DNA of 64,000 nucleotides, taken from Dicaeum eximium (taxonomy: Eukaryota > Chordata > Aves > Passeriformes > Dicaeidae). Below the pieces are notes generated by a model, which saw nothing but the letters and a program-made list of their open reading frames with translations, ran no database searches and was not told where the DNA came from. The position numbers and the translations under genes are program-made. The stretch spans positions 1,322,731 through 1,386,730 of the forward strand of contig VWZP01007456.1 of the NCBI GenBank assembly GCA_013396995.1, given 5' to 3'. This document shows positions 55,801 to 64,000 of this stretch, piece after piece. Numbering within the stretch: the stretch's first letter is position 1; each line of letters begins with the position of its first letter.

Positions 55801-58800
55801 TAAGAGCCAAACAGCCTGCAGAAATTAGCAACAGATTTTTTCACTCTAGGAGCTAGAGGTCACAAAATGATTGACTAATCTGCTCCAGCCTTCAAAAGAG
55901 CAGGGGGAGCTCATGTAAAAAAAATATTATTTATTCACCAGCTATTAATAAGAAGATTGGAAACACTGAGTGCTGAAAAATACAAGAATGAATGTCCTGA
56001 TTTGTTTCTCAGCTATGTGTGCATAAGAACTCCTCTGACTTCAGAGAGGTGCTGGATTTTCTTCCAGCTAGGAGGAATCAGAATAAGGTAGGGAGCTGAA
56101 CTGAGCTCCAGGGATCAAACACACCTTTCCCCAGCTCATGGAGAGCTGAAGGGTGACAGAATTCTCCATGCAGTATTTCATGTCTCTACCATGACTTCCC
56201 CTCCGGAAGGGAGGACAGAATTTCTCTCCGCCAGGCGGAGAAGTCAGATTCGCAGTGCAAAACAGGCTTGAGTTTAGATATCCCCAGATTCCAGATTCTT
56301 CATTTACTCAGATGAGGTCACACAGGCACAGCCATCAGGACACAAGTTCCCACAGTCCTGACAAACAAGTCTCACGTCACACACCATGGTCATGCGTCTC
56401 TCCCAGCAGGTGGGTTTTGTATTTACCTGGATGATCCTTTCTGTGAACTTTTCTTGCTCCTCTCGGTGAAGTCTTGTCTCCTGCTCAAGCTGAGCCTGAA
56501 GCTCCTGTATCGATACATTCTGTACAGGTAAAACATGGGAATCCCTGAGCTGATCAGCAGGACAAAGGGATAGGTTTAGCAGAAAATGTGTCTCCGAAGT
56601 GTAAAAAAAATGAAAAAGAAAACAGCCGCAAAGGGACAGACATCTGCACAACTCACGGTCATCAATAGTTAAAACCAAAGCACAGTGTGCAAATAAATAA
56701 CAACATCCTAAATCTGTGTGGGAATTTCCTGTGTGGCTTCTTCTGGAAACTAAAGCTGGAATGCTGATGTTACATATTGGATATTGTCTTCAGGCCTCTG
56801 CTCTGGGTTTGTACTTGAATAGCTGAGACTCCTTTTTGCAGGATTACATATTTGATGGTGCATTTCTTCATCATAATCAAAGCTGTAAAATTTTAACATC
56901 TCTGCACAAGATTAATCTAATGCACGCATATTGAACCTAATTATTTATTCATTTGCAACAGTTTTGATAGGGCAGTTAATGGGATAGCATTTATTAAACC
57001 TAGTATACATAAGTCCCTTTCTTCAGATACAAGACAGCTCTTTGCACAAGTCAACTTCATTCTGTGATTTCTACTCAAAATAATTACTACAAAAATATCA
57101 CAGTGATAAGCTGTGTGAGCCTGAGATCTGACCAAAATAATTAAGTATCCCCCCTTTCAGGTCCAATACTCTTTTCATCTTAATACCTTCAATTTTATGT
57201 TCTCATTAAGTTTGGCATCCTATCAACTTTACTCCTGAAAGTTACTTAACGCAAAAATAAAGACCCAAGAAGGCAGAGACAGATCTCATTATTTATACTA
57301 TGGTAATTTATCTTGTGGCACCTACATTTCTGATCAGAACTTTCTGTGCCCTTCACTTTGCATCTCTTATGTTGGTGCTAAAACTGATTTATCCGTACAA
57401 AAGTAATGCTCAGCTGGATGCCATCCTCTTCACGTGTGTGACCACAGAAAACACTACAGCACCAAACTCCTACTTGCCACAGCAAAAATGTACTTAAAGA
57501 CAGGATTGCTTCAGGCTTCAAAGTGTAATCCCAAATTCTCAGCTGGTCCACGTCCTGCGTGCTCCAACGCAGACCTACATAGACTTTTTGGGCCCTATCA
57601 GTTCCTTCTTTACTTGAGTAATTTATTGACTTGTGCATATCTGTTTTGTACCTGAGGAAAAGACACTTCCATCCCTCTGAAAGGTACACATAAAGTGACT
57701 AAGACAACATTACCTGCCTTATCAATTTTATGTTTCTGTAATGTGTCTGTAGACATTTTGTGGTGCGTAAGGTCAAAATCTGGATTTGAAAACAACTGCT
57801 TGTGATGGGATTTGTCAGTTTTGCACAATCATTTGTAAATCCATAATTTAATTCCTTCATGCAATAAAGGAAAAATTACTTTAATCAGGAATTTCAGGAA
57901 TATTTTAATCTGATCAAGCTTCTTTAGGAATTTGGCAAACAAAAACCAATGTATCAGTTCATTAATGTGTAATTTTAAAAAAAAATCTGTTCCTTCCCTT
58001 TATGAATTCAAAATTATTAACCCATCCAATTTTTTATAAGTATGTAGCCCATGCAAGCCCACATTTCAGGAAACTTTAGTGCTAGGATTATGTGGGAGCT
58101 GTTGGAATTACAGAAAAGAAATTAAATATATCATAAAGGCAGATGCAGTATTACATGCATGATGAGTCAAAATCACATCACAACTGCTTTGCCTCTTTAA
58201 GGACAATACATTTTTGTAAGTCCTAAAGTAAATCTAAGTTGAAAAGCAGCTAGTACATGAATGCAGAGCTGCACACCTTTTCCCTTTCAATGCAACCTGA
58301 GAACTCTTCATAGTCTATAATAATATATAATATCATTTCTACCAAAGCATTGGGATATCCCCACTGCTCAGATCATGGGAGGTAAGGCTGCTTAAGTGCC
58401 TAAGAGATTGCTGCTAAACAGTCTATTAGGATAGTGAATGAATAATACTTATAAATGTATCATGTAATATTTGTGTAAGCAGTTCAGGTACCTGATACTG
58501 CACTGATGGATGTCTGGATGTTTATATGTGGAAATCAGTCCCTATCATACAACCAGCAGGCTGTAGTCTGTGGCACAACTGTGGTTTTGTTTTATTTTGT
58601 AAAGGAACATTACTACAAAATGGACACAACAGTTGATAATCTGTTATATTCCATTCTTTGTTTCCTTTGTTCTCATTAAGGAATGCGCTGCACGAGGAAG
58701 AGGAGACACCCTGAATACGACGGCCACTGCACAATGTGCTGACATCACAGAACAGACACAAACTCACTGCAACAAGACAAACCAACACAGTACCATGGGA

Positions 58801-61800
58801 ACTACCAGCTAGTGCTACTCTACCACAGCACCACGGAAACAGCTGCACTTCACCCACAGCTCGACACCGACTGACAGTTTCCCATGTGCCCCAGTTATTC
58901 ATTACCAATACACTTCCACTGCTGTCCCCTCAGACAGGCACTGCCAAACCCTTCTGCTCAGCCCTTTTAGCTCACCTGTTATCACTCAGGAACAAGCTAA
59001 TCCATGCTGATGCCTTTACCTCAAGAGGATTCACAGAGAAAAGTCATCTTGGGGACTTCACCACTGCTGCCTCACTGTACCTACCCCTTCTCCTCCACCT
59101 CAGAGTGTTGACAGCTTTTTGGGTTACTTTGCAGCTCACACAATCCCACATATCTGCCATGACTTGTTTTTACAAGATTGCCATCCAAGACAAGGTATGG
59201 CTGGGTTTTGCTTGTCTGTTTTCTCTGTTTTACTGTAGCAAATTGCAAACTCAATTCGCCTGCAAACTTAATCAATTTATATGCAACAACCGTGAACATG
59301 AAATTTCATGGAATCTTTCTCTTAAGCTTTTTTTTTTCCCCCGCAGAAATGATCAAACAAAATAAGGCCTGAGGAGGCACGGTAGAATGATGCTCTCCAG
59401 CATTTGAATGCAATTCCAAGGAAGTCAAAAGATGGATGTTTTATGCTGCTCCTCTAAAGCTACATTATAATGCTTTGGTATTTGGACCTTACATTCGAAC
59501 ACGTAGTTTATAAATTGCCACTTTTCACAGATTGACAGCTGGCCATTGAATGCAACAGTCAGAAAGAAAATTCCAGTGGCTTTTGTTATACTTTTTACAT
59601 GCAATTCACATCCAACTGAATTCACAGAGGCTGCTTCTGAAGTTGTACTCTTCTTCTCACCCCTTAAAAATAGACAACGTATATTCCATTTGCTAGTGTA
59701 GGATAGGCAGCTGTGTGGTTATTTGTCTGTGCTTATATGAAAAGTCTCTGAGTTTGGGAAAACACAGAACACTTCAAGTCTTTAAAAATCCATCTCATTG
59801 TGTGGATAGTACACAAAGTCTCACCAAGTTCAGTTAGGACTCAAATATCCAGATTTACATCATAAAGGGTCTTTTAAGCCATTACACTGTCAACCTCTAC
59901 AGAATCTTACATAGCAAGAAAGAATACAATACATCAAAGTAAATTATTCTTACATCCCCTAATCTTGGTGGGAAGGAATAATCACAGCATCAGTTTATCG
60001 TTCTTCTTCCCACAGCTTTTCATTGGAGGAATGGTGGATATAAGACATACAACATTCTATGTGGTCCTTGGTTGTTGTTGTTGTTTTGTTTGATTTCTTT
60101 ACCAGAAGAAAAAATGTCACAATATGTAAACTGTTCACTGTTTCCTTTCTGGAAAAACAAAACCTTTAACCAAAGAAATGGATGTGCAAATTTTCAGCAC
60201 ATGGCTGGGAGCTGCTGCAAAAACCATCCAGCTGAAAAACTCTCACATGGAATTATGAAAATTGCACAGAAACAGCACCAGTTAAAAAAATAGAACAGTC
60301 AAAATATAGATCAAAATTCTCCTCATATGTCCAAAATACAGAAGTTTTCATTCAAAGCAGATGGTAAATTGACTTACCTAACTTGCACATCATTGTACCT
60401 GGTTGGTCCAGGCTCAACCAAGTAATTAACTTAGAGTTATAAATTCCTTATTGGCATGATAAGTAAGGAAAATGGATAAATATATTAAAAGTGGCTTAGA
60501 AGAAATTGTTCTTCAGTGTGTGCTATTCCTGTTTTATTACTAGACCTCATGAAAAACTTGTTTAAGACATGCTCTCACCTCCCCCAGCCTATCTGCTTTT
60601 ATTTTAAATCTCTGGTGACAATTCACTCCTTTTATATGAAGTCCCTTCAGTGGTTCTTTTTCCATAACCTAGAGATTTTATGCTATTTTTCTACACAGAA
60701 CTAAATGTGTAAGTCTTTAAAAGCCGTGTACGAAAATAACCAAAATCTGAAATGCAAAATGCTTTTGCCTTTGATATACACTTGCTCAGGAAAAGGCAGA
60801 ACTGATGTCCTCTGAAGGAAGAGAACTAGGAGATACATCTCCAATTTAGAGCATCAGGTATCAAATGTAACAAGCCATATCTGGTCATTTGAAAGAGTGA
60901 AATTTTTCTTCTTCCGAATGTCTTCTTGCTTCTGAATAAACAGGAGGAGATTGCTTGAGGAACCTGCCTTTTGTTTATGGATATTCCATTAGCAGAAATC
61001 ACCAGGTGAAAAATTATTTACTGTTTTTCCCATTGGCTTTCATTTGTTGCCATAAGATGTTTGCTCCATGTTACCTTTTTTTGTTTTCCTGTTTGTTTTC
61101 GTCAGGGCAATCCTTACTACTTCACCTGCTTTTTCCTTGGATAGTAAAGAACGATTTCCCCACCCCACCATAACAGATCTCTGCTAAAATCATGAATAAT
61201 GGATTGAACAACCACCCCAACGGGCTCCAGCCTCCCACAACAGCAGCTGAAAGGCTTGTTCCAGCAAGAAAACAAAGCCCTGCTCTTAAGGCAATCTCAA
61301 GATATAATTTCCCTTGGACTGGGACTCTAACCCACCTCTTTAACACACAAACACATTCTAATAATCCTGTTGCACTAACAACTGAAGTGCAAAGCCCAAA
61401 CAACAGCAGATGTTTACAGTTAGGCCACGGGGTAGTTTCAAGCACATGTCTGTCTGCATTTATTGTATTTAATAAAACAATTAAACTCCCATGGCGCTCA
61501 TTTAAAAAAATAGAAGGAATTGCTAAATGAAAGCTGTTCAGCACCGCTTGTGAAAATTTTAATTTAAAAATCAGCTTGGAAAAAAATAAATTTAGATAAA
61601 TAGGCTTGCTTGAATAAAAAGTAAACATTTTCCTCAGTGAAATGAAAGGCCAGTGCACATATTTTCACTTCTAAAGTCAAAGCAGATAAAGACTCATGTG
61701 TAGCTATACCCACTGTAGGCATTAAAAGGTTTGAGTCTCCATTTGGAATTTCTGTGGTAATAAAAAGACACCTTCAGTATTTGAATAGTATTCTTTCCTG

Positions 61801-63896
61801 CTCATTCATCTGGAACAACAAAAAAAAAGTTTTTGCTAGTGCAGTGTATGAAATTTAAAAAAAAAATTAAAATAAATTAAAATACTTAAATTGAATAATA
61901 AAATTAGATTAAATAATGAAATAAAAAACTATACCTTCCAAAATTATCATGAGAAAACTCCTTCACTTGGGTTTGACTACTACAGATTTTAAGATGTCAA
62001 GATTTCCACAGGCAGATTACCCACTGAAAAGTTTTAGCATAAAGCACTGTAATATTCCTTTTTGCTTAAGTGATCATGCCTGTAAAAACACCTTAGTCTT
62101 CCATATTTTCTCAATTTAGACTTTTGAGCCCCAGCCTTGGTCATTTTTTGAGCACATCTGGTCCTAAACTGGTTATTCTCTACCTTTGATTATAATTACT
62201 GGTTTGTTTCTTGCCAGGCTATGGTGTGAAAGATTTCTATTCTCTGTTCAAGCACAGTTTACTGTACATATTTTATACCTCATCCCATCCTGGGAGAGGA
62301 AAAAAATGGTATTGTTCCAAAATTAGCCAAATCCCTAATCCTAACAGAGGGCAGACATATACAGGCCTTAATATAATATCAGCACTGATCTAAGATAAGG
62401 GGGAAACAATAAATATGACAGAATTTAAACAGAAATATTGTTATATTGAAATATTGCTGGAGTAATTTTCTGACCCTATCTACTACAACTGTCGAGAAAT
62501 ATCCATTTCTGACTGCAAAGGGATTCTGAACAACAGGATTTCTCTACCTCATTGGTCCCTTTCACAGCTTAGCAAAAATTACTTTACCCTTCAGTGAGTG
62601 GCTTATGGTGTCCTGGATTTATCAGATATCCTTCCTGAGGTCTATTATCACTGTAACAAGTGAAAAGTTGGAAGAGACGCTGCTGAACAAATTTTTTGCT
62701 CTAATCCTACCAAAGACCTTTGCTGTCAGGATATTTTAAACCAAACCAAACCAGAAAATAATTACCTGTGTTAAGATGAAGGGCCACTTTCCCTTTCATA
62801 TTCACATGGTCATGCTGTTTGGCTACCAGCTGCCCTGAAGTTTTTTTCTTCCCATCCCTGCTTTCTAGGTCTTGCAATTTCTTACTCCCTAACCTAGCTG
62901 TCCTAGCCAGCAGTCCCCTTTTCCCAGACTGAGTTAGAGGTTTCAGATCTATTAAGTCTTCTTCATGTGTCTGTAGAATTAAAAGCATGTTAAAACTCAT
63001 CCCTCACTAGAAGCTACTCTAACCATCACAGTTTCAAGAACTGGCTTCCCAGTGGCCAGCAGAAAAGTTTTGCACTACTCCAAGCCCACCTTTACGGAGA
63101 AAGATTTGAAATCGTTTTCTTCATGACCAGTTGCATTGTCCGGAGAATCTGTGTTCATGAGAAAGCAGCTAAGGAGATGTTTACTGAGGCAGATATGGCC
63201 TCTGCATGAATGAAGATTCAAATAAAAACTGATTGATGCTTTTGACAAATGGAAAAGTACTCAATAACCCAAACAATGGAGAATTATGCTTTAAATAAGC
63301 TTTTTTGGAAGCTGCAGGGTGCTGTATTCCTGCATGAGAATCACCATGCACACCAGCATCTACTGACAGGCAAAATGCAAGGCAATCTCTATCTGTAGAC
63401 TTTCCAGATTTAAAATATCCAACAAGGTAAAACCGGGAAGCATGATCAAATATCAGGGATTACAACCTCTTCTGGAGATCTTTCATTTCTCTACTCAATT
63501 GTAATGGGTCCCTGAGCTGTACTTTCCCCCTTGGCAAAGCTGCTAGGAGCAGGGTGATGGCTTGAAAGTTAGGATGAATTTACTTCTCTGAAACTGCACG
63601 GGGCAAATGAGATCAACCACAAATTTCACAACAGGGGTGCAGCATTAGGTCTAATTTACTCCCCCAACCCCTGGCTTCTGTTACTCATCTCCTGGCTAAG
63701 GCAGCAGGAGGCAGTGAGTAAGATGGGCTGCTTTGCTGACCTCTAGACTGAAACAGCCCTTGTCTCCTGGCCTGTAGAGTTTAATGTCTCCATCAGCTCT
63801 GCGGTGTGGGTCGGTGGTGGCTCGCTGGTGGCGAATCTCTTGCTCCTCTCCACGATCTTGTTTGAGCTGCCACTCCATCTGATCCCTCAGTTTGGA
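28805..63896 (-). CDS. MTCL1: MTCL1, microtubule crosslinking factor 1 (3' portion, split over ~12 exons; 5' end outside window)
   Basis: MTCL1 bundles and stabilises non-centrosomal microtubules, binds the polarity kinase PAR1b/MARK2, and in neurons supports the axon initial segment (known for the family). The exons seen here encode the distal coiled coil and the whole C-terminal half. Recognition rests on stretches I know from vertebrate MTCL1: [70 protein letters not shown] and the C-terminus NQTVLLTAPWGL. These separate it from the paralogues MTCL2/SOGA1 and MTCL3/SOGA3. Every exon from 53525 down is in phase with the next; total placed coding length is about 1,075 codons. The frame at the window edge is open (SKLRDQMEWQ), so further N-terminal exons lie to the right. 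The junction from 62766 to 56519 is out of phase and unresolved. No frameshift or premature stop occurs in the placed exons, so the gene looks intact. Confidence 0.96.
28844..32356 (-). other. MTCL1: MTCL1 last intron
   Basis: GT at 32355-32356 and AG just above 28843 (minus strand). The first 51 nt stay open to a TAG/TAA-type stop at 32306. No second exon is evident. A T-run lies at about 31010. Confidence 0.85.
32357..33911 (-). CDS. MTCL1: MTCL1 large C-terminal exon, 518 codons
   Basis: The acceptor CCCTCCAG precedes 33911 and the donor ATAGAG|GTAATG follows 32357. Counting from the first alanine of the exon: SMSEFQRLMDISPFLPEK (about 6-23); an acidic PPLSPDDLKYIEEFNK motif (36-51); FASPLHSLEMSKNMSDDMKE (214-233), next to QT-rich repeats CQTNG, TGTQTTQT and GLQTE (256-278); a basic SSPSRSLRSRQ...KVQAKFERTCCSPKYGSPK block (302-337), the region of the known C-terminal microtubule-binding domain; [20 protein letters not shown] (376-395); RSRSAEP and RGRSPSP arginine-serine motifs (412-438); and a final helix, NAARILNKKLLEHALKEERR (472-491). 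All of these occur in this order in mammalian MTCL1. No stops or frameshifts are present. Reading past the donor gives 16 further residues (VMSLFVF...CTLL) and a stop at 32306, a possible retained-intron C-terminus. Confidence 0.98.
34035..34285 (-). mobile_element. CR1 LINE 3' fragment in MTCL1 intron
   Basis: It starts TTGAATCATAGACTGTCCTG and runs through GTTGGAAGGGACCCACAAGG, TCAGGTTTGATACCATGACC and CACTTCCCTGGGGAGCCTG, all recognisable reverse-complement CR1 3' sequence. It lies only about 120 bp upstream (in transcript direction) of the large MTCL1 exon, in the same orientation as the gene. Confidence 0.9.
35521..35552 (-). CDS. MTCL1: MTCL1 micro-exon, 32 nt
   Basis: Bounded by the acceptor TTTTCATTCAG and a strong donor CAAAG|GTGAGT, this exon encodes EEETHKGNLQ plus the first two bases of an arginine codon. 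That codon is completed by the first base of the next exon (33911). The mammalian protein has EEENHKGNLQRAVSVSSMSE at the same point, so the exon is real despite its size. Confidence 0.94.
37797..38102 (-). CDS. MTCL1: MTCL1 Ser-rich exon, 102 codons
   Basis: The acceptor TTGTCTCCAG precedes 38102 and the donor CCAGAA|GTATGA follows 37797. It is 306 nt, phase 0 to 0. It opens LQKEASPRRGGGLVCDQ, contains SYSDSDTIQFDERSLSKLKE and ESDRCSATENLFLESLSLD, and ends FLTGLPE. The order and motifs match the region just after the coiled coil in MTCL1. Serine, arginine and acidic clusters suggest a disordered, phosphorylated segment. The exon is markedly more GC- and CpG-rich than its flanking introns. 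Confidence 0.96.
38103..42224 (-). other. MTCL1: MTCL1 intron
   Basis: The intron starts at the tandem donor and ends at the acceptor before 38102. It contains the TGTA/TATA microsatellite and nothing else I can support. Confidence 0.85.
38330..38414. repeat. TGTA/TATA microsatellite
   Basis: Mixed GTATA, ACATA and TATAT units with internal inverted symmetry (GTGTATATATA against TATATATACAC) in the intron upstream of the 37797-38102 exon. Confidence 0.85.
42225..42479 (-). CDS. MTCL1: MTCL1 coiled-coil exon, 85 codons, with tandem donors
   Basis: The acceptor AATGCCAG precedes 42479. It is 255 nt, phase 0 to 0, running from LEGKSENTSGETG through [20 protein letters not shown] and NREKVELLDRLDRDRREW to LLRRIEQ. 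This is the last long coiled-coil segment and is close to the mammalian sequence. The donor CAG|GTAAGG after 42225 is followed 15 nt later by an identical donor after 42210. Using the second would insert VRSRQ in frame before the next exon's LQKEASPRRGG. Confidence 0.97.
43595..43630. repeat. (CCAA)n microsatellite, about 9 copies
   Basis: A perfect tetranucleotide tract of CCAA, followed by an A-run. It lies in the MTCL1 intron about 90 bp from the pentanucleotide array. Confidence 0.97.
43721..43806. repeat. (TACCA)n microsatellite, about 17 copies
   Basis: An uninterrupted 86-bp array of TACCA. On the MTCL1 transcript strand it reads (TGGTA)n, inside the intron between the exons at 45294 and 42479. 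Perfect arrays of this length are usually polymorphic. Confidence 0.98.
45294..45461 (-). CDS. MTCL1: MTCL1 coiled-coil exon, 56 codons
   Basis: The acceptor TTGTGTCAG precedes 45461 and the donor CAACAG|GTAATG follows 45294. It is 168 nt, phase 0 to 0. It starts ASENRKLLNALKGLLDDFRS and ends CRLQQ. The mammalian counterpart reads ENQQLFSAFKALLEDFRAEL and ends KCRLEQ. It extends the distal coiled coil after the linker exon. Confidence 0.96.
45628..45793 (+). mobile_element. CR1 LINE 3' fragment in MTCL1 intron
   Basis: The segment contains CCATCCCTGGAGGTATTTAA, GGTTTAGTGGTGGAATTGGC, CTGGACTTGATGATCTTAAA and the end TTCTATGATTCTG. This is the sense 3' terminus of an avian CR1 element with its characteristic terminal octamer-like repeats. 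It is 5'-truncated, noncoding and antisense to MTCL1. Confidence 0.92.
49641..49730 (-). CDS. MTCL1: Possible stop-containing alternative MTCL1 exon, 29 codons plus stop
   Basis: After an acceptor ACCTGCCCAG, a phase-0 frame encodes ENPKLLDLLDKLQDEMHQ, continues as an amphipathic helix and stops at TAG (49641-49643) after NETFS. It lies between the exons at 51541 and 45461, and its entry phase matches the exon before it. It resembles the start of the next regular exon (AQENPKLLDLLDKLQDE against ASENRKLLNALKGLLDD), suggesting an old exon duplication. No good donor follows before the stop, so use of this exon would truncate the protein before the C-terminal microtubule-binding region. Chance similarity of two coiled-coil sequences is the alternative. 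Confidence 0.4.
   Translation of the reverse strand, partial: ENPKLLDLLDKLQDEMHQHLLHIRNETFS
51541..51729 (-). CDS. MTCL1: MTCL1 linker exon, 63 codons, acidic and divergent
   Basis: The acceptor TTGCATTCTAG precedes 51729 and the donor AAGCAG|GTACTA follows 51541. It is 189 nt, phase 0 to 0. The product starts TEHPEALPDFGIQSEQK, holds an acidic run (RQEEEEDVVF) and ends LQTAELLQQQKQ. Mammalian MTCL1 has a linker of similar position and length between the same coiled-coil blocks (starting EHPETL and ending HKQ), but the middle shows little similarity. It is probably a flexible hinge under weak constraint. Confidence 0.88.
53295..53525 (-). CDS. MTCL1: MTCL1 coiled-coil exon, 77 codons
   Basis: The acceptor TTCCATTAAAG precedes 53525 and the donor TTAGAG|GTAACT follows 53295. 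It is 231 nt, phase 0 to 0. The product opens LEEEHMQTLRRKDLEVQSL, continues through [19 protein letters not shown] and ends LLKHWRRGKRVEEEGEDALE. This is one of the most conserved coiled-coil blocks of MTCL1 and SOGA proteins and is nearly identical to the mammalian sequence as I know it. It anchors the identification of the upstream half. Confidence 0.96.
54911..54946. repeat. Two direct copies of a 16-bp unit
   Basis: AGTTCCTGATTATTAT occurs twice, offset by 20 bp, in an MTCL1 intron. It is a small local duplication. Confidence 0.9.
56427..56519 (-). CDS. MTCL1: MTCL1 coiled-coil exon, 31 codons
   Basis: The acceptor CCTGTACAG precedes 56519 and the donor CCAG|GTAAAT follows 56427. The exon is 93 nt, phase 0 to 0. 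It encodes a heptad-patterned helix (NVSIQELQAQLEQETRLHRE and on to FTERIIQ) that runs into the next exon's LEEEHMQTLRRK without a break. A second acceptor, TGATCAG before 56549, has a better pyrimidine tract and would add ten in-frame residues (LRDSHVLPVQ). Confidence 0.85.
56520..62765 (-). other. MTCL1: MTCL1 6.2-kb intron; possible missing exon and conserved-looking segments
   Basis: The flanking exons are out of phase (exit phase 1, entry phase 0), so a small exon of 3n+2 nt may lie here. Candidate splice pairs near 57670, 57720 and 60380 did not give a frame that solves the mismatch. The 61180-61650 segment looks like conserved noncoding DNA. Confidence 0.6.
62766..62970 (-). CDS. MTCL1: MTCL1 coding exon, 68 codons plus one base
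   Basis: The acceptor TTCTACAG lies before 62970 and the donor ACAG|GTAATT after 62766. Length is 205 nt, entering in phase 0 and leaving in phase 1. It begins THEEDLIDLKPLTQSGKRG and contains a basic stretch (LLARTARLGSKKLQDLE, then DGKKK). The entry phase fits the preceding exon. The exit phase does not fit the next recognisable exon at 56519, so either a small exon lies in the 6.2 kb intron or another donor is used; CTG|GTAGCC and CAT|GTGAAT inside the exon would both exit in phase 0. Confidence 0.7.
63090..63158 (-). CDS. MTCL1: Possible alternative first coding exon of MTCL1, 23 codons
   Basis: An ATG at 63158 opens a frame starting MNTDSPDNATGHEENDFK that runs to a donor AAAG|GTGGGC after 63090, ending in phase 0. 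The next exon (62970) starts in phase 0, so a transcript beginning here would enter the MTCL1 frame directly. Used as an internal exon it would be 59 or 79 nt and would not match the phase of the exon before it, so an internal promoter is the only consistent reading. The start context (CTC before ATG, A after) is weak. This is inference. Confidence 0.3.
63741..63896 (-). CDS. MTCL1: MTCL1 coding exon (first in window), 52 codons
   Basis: An acceptor CTAACAG precedes 63896 and a rather weak donor GAG|GTCAGC follows 63741. The exon is 156 nt and phase 0 at both ends. It starts SKLRDQMEWQLKQ and ends KGCFSLE. The first part is highly charged and helix-forming, as expected for the MTCL1 coiled coil. 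The charged RHQR...HRRADGD stretch and the closing KGCFSLE look like linker. Assignment to MTCL1 rests on strand, position and in-phase joining to the next exon. Confidence 0.75.
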
Positions 63897-64000
63897 CTGT
63901 TAGATGCATGGGCGGTTTATAACAAAAAAACAAAAGGACAGGAGGGAATAAAGAAAACAAAAATGGGTAAGGTAGACGACTGAAAAACTACAAGACAAAG

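Larger units (their letters stand above)
51730..56426 (-). other. MTCL1: MTCL1 introns flanking the 53295-53525 exon
   Basis: Two introns (51730-53294 and 53526-56426), with only the small 16-bp direct repeat at 54911. Confidence 0.85.

Noticed and set aside
57610..57720. Candidate small exons near 57610-57690 and 57715-57750
   Set aside because: Acceptor- and donor-like sites exist (for example CTTTTCCTCAG before 57652), but none gives the 3n+2 length and frame needed to mend the phase break.
58736..59365. 209-codon plus-strand open frame
   Set aside because: It lies inside an MTCL1 intron, antisense, with no recognisable domain, a low-complexity Thr/Leu/Phe make-up and no supporting splice or promoter signals. 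The length is compatible with chance.
1..64000. CRISPR arrays, tRNA or rRNA genes, bacterial-type operons
   Set aside because: None seen; the window is vertebrate nuclear DNA.

Overview
The window is draft-quality nuclear DNA (single N bases at 674 and 28436) from an amniote, most likely a bird. Three avian-style CR1 retrotransposon fragments (6260-6475, 34035-34285, 45628-45793) carry the family's 3' end, including the ATTCTATGATTCTG tail. There are no operons or bacterial features. Genes are intron-split, AT-rich noncoding DNA is extensive, and microsatellites are common. Another sauropsid cannot be excluded from sequence alone.

The right half (28.8-63.9 kb) holds the 3' part of one gene, MTCL1 (microtubule crosslinking factor 1, also SOGA2/KIAA0802), on the minus strand and read from high to low coordinates. 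I placed twelve coding exons by GT-AG sites and reading phase: 63741-63896, 62766-62970, 56427-56519, 53295-53525, 51541-51729, 45294-45461, 42225-42479, 37797-38102, 35521-35552, 32357-33911 and 28805-28843, plus a possible alternative exon at 49641-49730. Without the alternative exon they give about 1,075 residues: a long coiled coil, then a Ser/Pro/Arg-rich C-terminal microtubule-binding region, then a conserved 12-residue tail on its own exon. The N-terminal exons lie beyond the right edge. From the 53.5 kb exon onward all phases join cleanly. The 62.9 kb to 56.5 kb junction does not, so an exon or alternative donor is probably unplaced there.

The left part (1-24.5 kb) looks intergenic: I found no convincing exon, only a CR1 fragment, microsatellites and chance open frames. 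Between it and the last MTCL1 exon lies a more interesting stretch. At 24.5-25.4 kb is AT-rich DNA resembling a 3' UTR on the minus strand, with an AATAAA signal at 24521-24526. At 25.44-25.94 kb is a CpG-rich block with a strong plus-strand splice donor. These could be the far end of a long MTCL1 3' UTR, an alternative last exon, or a separate CpG-island transcript.

I see no radically new system. The best leads are possible isoform switches in MTCL1: a stop-containing alternative coiled-coil exon, duplicated in-frame splice donors, a possible internal first exon and a retained-intron C-terminus. The CpG/3'UTR-like block downstream is the other main lead.
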